Shown here in pieces: positions 61,378 to 64,000 of a DNA stretch of 64,000 nt (the first letter of the stretch is position 1; the number at the start of each line of letters is the position of its first letter). The notes beneath the pieces are model-generated. The model was given only the letters and a program-made list of their open reading frames with translations. It was not told the DNA's origin and made no database searches. The position numbers and the translations under genes are program-made. Origin of the DNA: Oenanthe sinensis (taxonomy: Eukaryota > Streptophyta > Magnoliopsida > Apiales > Apiaceae); contig JAPMAC010000221.1 of NCBI GenBank assembly GCA_028671895.1, positions 4,650,001 to 4,714,000 of the forward strand. The letters are read 5' to 3'.

Positions 61378-62697
61378 TTATTCCTTAAGGGTTAGAACTG
61401 GTACCTCTGGTTCATCTGATGTCTCAGCCATGAGGGCAAAGTTTGCTGTATGAGTAACTTCTTCCTCATCTGAATCATCCCACGCTCTTCCTTCTGTGAC
61501 AACTAAAGCTCTTTTTCCATGTCTTTCCTTCACCAGGGCCTCATACTTGCTTTTGAGGGCTTCATAAGTTTCTTTTGGATATGTCTGTTTAGGCTTCTTG
61601 CAATCTGTAGCAAAATGTCCAGCTTCACCACAGTTATAACATTTGAACTTCATTTTGAAATCCAAAGGAGATTTGTAGCTGGTACTCTTGCCTTTCCCTT
61701 TGTAGCCTTGTGAACTACCACCACCCCTCGTAACCCGATAGTAAGATGAAGATTTACTTTGCGGTCGGTTACTCTTTCTGAATCTGATATTGCTGAACTT
61801 CCTTGCCATGTATGCCATGACACTGTCATCCATGTTGTCCAGCTCTTCTTGGGTGAAGTAGTCATCATCACTATTTGATGTGCACTCATCATCATTTTCA
61901 ACTTGATGTGATGCAGGTGATGACCTAGGCTTTTCTGCAACCATTGCCTTTTTAGACTCTACCTCATCAGCAACTAACCCTGATGCAGCTTCTTTTCCTC
62001 TTGAATCATTATCCCATGCTTGATCTTGAAGTGTTTCCAGCTCATAGGTCTTTAGAATTCCATAATATTCTTCCAGAGTAGTTGTGTGCAAATCTCTGGT
62101 TTCTCTAACAGCATAGACTCTATGTTCAATACTTTTTGGCTGGTTCCTCAAATATCTCGTGTTGACTTCAACCACGGGGAGAGTTACACCTCTCAGATTC
62201 AAATCCAAAACCAACTGACTGAATCTTAGATAGACATCGATTATACTTTCACCTTTTCTTATCCTGAAGGTGTCATACTCCATCTTGAGTATAAGTGTTT
62301 TGTTGCTTCTGACCTCAGAGGTACCTTCCATGACGACCTCTAGCTTATCCCAAATCTTCTTTGCTGTAGTTAGTCCTTTAACTACGTTAAACATCTCATG
62401 ATCCAGGGATTCCATCAATGTTTGTCGAACGGATGTGTCGAAAGATATCTGCTCCTTATCAACATCTGAAAAGTCTACTGCCTTCTTAGGCTCAGACCGT
62501 TGTGGTACTACCACATCTCCTTCCATATGCTCAGGAACAACAACCATTGGTACAAATTTACCTTTATCGAGGACTTCCAGATATTCAGGATTGACGGATT
62601 CAAGATAAAGTTTCATTCTCAACACCCATTCTTCATAATGATCTCGGTCAAACATTGGAATCTTGAAATTGTTTTTAGGTGCCATCTTAATGCGCAT
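61378..62697 (-). CDS. gag: Copia-3 gag, N-terminal half (capsid part and first zinc knuckle)
   Basis: 439-codon frame; the ATG at 62685 (MAPKNNFKIPMFDRDHYEEW) is the more usual gag start, four codons after the first ATG. Contains a DUF4219/UBN2-type copia gag: W-x-Y-like start, FDTSVRQTLMESLDHEMFN, KKIWDKLEVVMEGTSEV and a YLRFSQLVLDL block. A CCHC knuckle CYNCGEAGHFATDC lies near residue 355-368. It ends at TAA 61378-61380. Forms the particle and binds the element RNA. Confidence 0.93.
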   Translation of the reverse strand: MRIKMAPKNNFKIPMFDRDHYEEWVLRMKLYLESVNPEYLEVLDKGKFVPMVVVPEHMEGDVVVPQRSEPKKAVDFSDVDKEQISFDTSVRQTLMESLDHEMFNVVKGLTTAKKIWDKLEVVMEGTSEVRSNKTLILKMEYDTFRIRKGESIIDVYLRFSQLVLDLNLRGVTLPVVEVNTRYLRNQPKSIEHRVYAVRETRDLHTTTLEEYYGILKTYELETLQDQAWDNDSRGKEAASGLVADEVESKKAMVAEKPRSSPASHQVENDDECTSNSDDDYFTQEELDNMDDSVMAYMARKFSNIRFRKSNRPQSKSSSYYRVTRGGGSSQGYKGKGKSTSYKSPLDFKMKFKCYNCGEAGHFATDCKKPKQTYPKETYEALKSKYEALVKERHGKRALVVTEGRAWDDSDEEEVTHTANFALMAETSDEPEVPVLTLKE

Positions 62698-63474
62698 TTA
62701 AAGTAAAGATAATAAACTTTTCTTATTACTTGAGTAGTAATTAAAAGAAAATTAAATTATCTTAAAATAAATCAAGGTTCAAATTCTGGACACAAAAAAA
62801 ATTTCTAAGTACCCAAGACTAGGCTAAGTAGAATATCTATGTAGAACTGCCCAAGTCGAATTTCTCTAAGTAGAACTTTTGTCCAAGTAGAATATTCCAA
62901 GTAGAATATTCAAGTAGAATATTCCAAGTAGAATATTCAAGTAGAATATTCAAGTAGAATATTCCAAGTAGAATATTCCAAGTAGAACTTTTGTCCTTGG
63001 AAGAAATTTGCTGAAGGTCACTTTTAATATTGAATAAACAATATTACTTTTCACACTTTTTGACTTTTGTGGCTTTTCTCACCTAACCCACGTGCTAGGT
63101 ACTGAATATCTTCTTGAACACTTTTTGTTGTGAGATTTATGTCAAATCGAAAGCCAATAACACCTTTTTAACTTTATGTCTCTTGAAAAGGTAATCAAAA
63201 GTTGCTGGGTTTATCTTCTTTATCAAGAACAGTAATGACTCCTTGAAGAACACCAAAAATCAAAGTACCCAGAATAATTCACAAAAATTATCTAAAGTCC
63301 ACCCAGGCTAAATAATCACACCCGGAGTATTTAAATAATTTTTAGAATGAGTTTTCTCTGTCAAACAAATTTGAGCACTCTTTTCGAGAAGAACTTGAAA
63401 AGTAGATCTGTAGATGAAAACTCACTAACCTTCTACCAAATACAAGGATCTATGTTTTGTATATTAAACATGAA
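62698..63474 (-). other. Copia-3 5' leader
   Basis: Non-coding leader between PBS and gag. Includes the GAATATTC array; otherwise AT-rich without a gene. Confidence 0.8.
62826..62990. repeat. CAAGTAGAATATTC array in the Copia-3 leader
   Basis: AGTAGAATATTC repeats about every 12-14 bases, some eight or nine copies from 62881 to 62987, with looser copies upstream. The core palindrome GAATATTC is the same as in the LTR units and the post-pol array. Confidence 0.92.
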
Positions 63475-63486
63475 GCTCTGATACCA
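63475..63486 (-). promoter_or_regulatory. Copia-3 primer-binding site
   Basis: Minus-strand TGGTATCAGAGC a few bases downstream of the 5' LTR end; perfect match to the standard initiator methionine tRNA site. Confidence 0.96.
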
Positions 63487-63488
63487 AT

Positions 63489-64000
63489 TGTTAGGTCCAA
63501 ATGTGTTGTAGAGGGGGGGGGGGGGGGTGAATACAACTTTTCGAATTAATGAAGCAATAAATACTATGTAATAAATGAACACAATGATTCAAGGAATATA
63601 TGTTTTATATATAACTTGAAAGGGTTGCTACAACATTCATTACAAAGTACACCAGAAGTAAAGAGGGTAGTAAATGATACTAAGCTCTGTGAATATACTC
63701 TCTCTCTTTTACAAGTGTTTATCTCGAAAATATTGCTCTCTTCAAAATAATACACAAGTACTTCTATTTATACTACTTGTAATCTATGCCTTGTAGTCTT
63801 CAAAGATTAAGATATACGTGGCCCAATGATGTCCACATAAATCTTATCTAATCTTGAAAGCTTGGAAATCTGCCAATTAGATGATGCCATGTGTCATGTT
63901 GAAACTGCCCTTCATGTAGAACATCTACTTGAGAACTTCTACTTGGCCATCTCGAATATCTATCTCGAATATTCTACATAGGAATGTTCTACTTGGCCAT
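63489..64000 (-). repeat. Copia-3 5' LTR (partial, cut by the window end)
   Basis: Same sequence as 49483-49995 with about three differences (for example an uninterrupted G15 at 63513-63527 where the 3' copy has a T). The minus-strand TATAAATA at 63765-63772 is the promoter that would drive the element; transcription would run leftward. About 650 more bases are expected beyond the window. Confidence 0.94.

Larger units (their letters stand above)
49483..64000 (-). mobile_element. Copia-3: near-complete SIRE/Maximus-type Ty1/copia element, 5' LTR runs off the window
   Basis: 3' LTR 49483-50647 (1165 bp); 5' LTR begins at 63489 and is cut by the window end after 512 bp. The two LTRs match over all visible bases except about three positions. 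In minus-strand order: 5' LTR, PBS, leader with motif array, gag in two parts, a full-length pol frame, a repeat-rich spacer, a very long extra frame, polypurine tract, 3' LTR. The AAATAGGGGGAGAT tract, large size and post-pol frame place it with the SIRE/Maximus group. The target duplication cannot be checked because the right flank is missing. Confidence 0.95.

Overview
This is a 64 kb piece of a nuclear plant genome. Multi-exon genes with GT/AG introns, a peroxisomal plant acyl-CoA synthetase, Stowaway-type and other MITEs, a MULE transposase relic and large Ty1/copia elements primed by initiator-methionine tRNA all point to a eudicot. An asterid such as an Apiaceae species is my guess from general appearance only. 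I saw no organellar, bacterial or viral sequence, no tRNA or rRNA gene and no CRISPR array.

Layout. (1) 1-8247, minus strand: the first 17 exons of a long-chain acyl-CoA synthetase gene of the peroxisomal LACS6/LACS7 type. Every exon joins in frame; the 3' end lies outside the window. Its introns hold two MITEs and several microsatellites. (2) 8.3-18.6 kb: AT-rich intergenic DNA with MITEs, a decayed MULE transposase (minus strand, about 15.4-12.9 kb), a remnant of the large copia family seen later, and a 0.77 kb element with long inverted ends. (3) 18932-19651, plus strand: a single-exon plant gene with an ADELFxDGKLLP-type motif like that of DUF1645/MAKR-like regulators. (4) 19.7-23.2 kb: AT-rich intergenic DNA with a second copy of one MITE family. 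(5) 23.2 kb to at least 49.5 kb: an older, GC-richer element with a gypsy-type transposon domain on the plus strand, split by insertions.

The nest. The old element was hit by Copia-1 (25670-38732, plus strand, duplicated target AGAGA), Copia-2 (40084-48844, minus strand, duplicated target AAAAC) and Copia-3 (49483 to beyond 64000, minus strand, a SIRE/Maximus-type element). By eye the LTR pairs differ by about 3% for Copia-1, but only about 0.6% for Copia-2 and for the visible part of Copia-3, so Copia-1 came first. Copia-3 keeps a full-length pol frame with protease, DD35E integrase, YVDD reverse transcriptase and RNase H. It also has gag in two blocks with two zinc knuckles, a primer-binding site, a polypurine tract, LTR TATA boxes and a very long extra reading frame after pol.

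Most worth a second look: the 1379-codon post-pol frame of Copia-3, interrupted only by amber codons; repeated GAATATTC arrays in three parts of that element; a GGGGGAG tract conserved inside pol of two elements (possible central polypurine tract); and Copia-2, whose coding region is broken although its LTRs are nearly identical.
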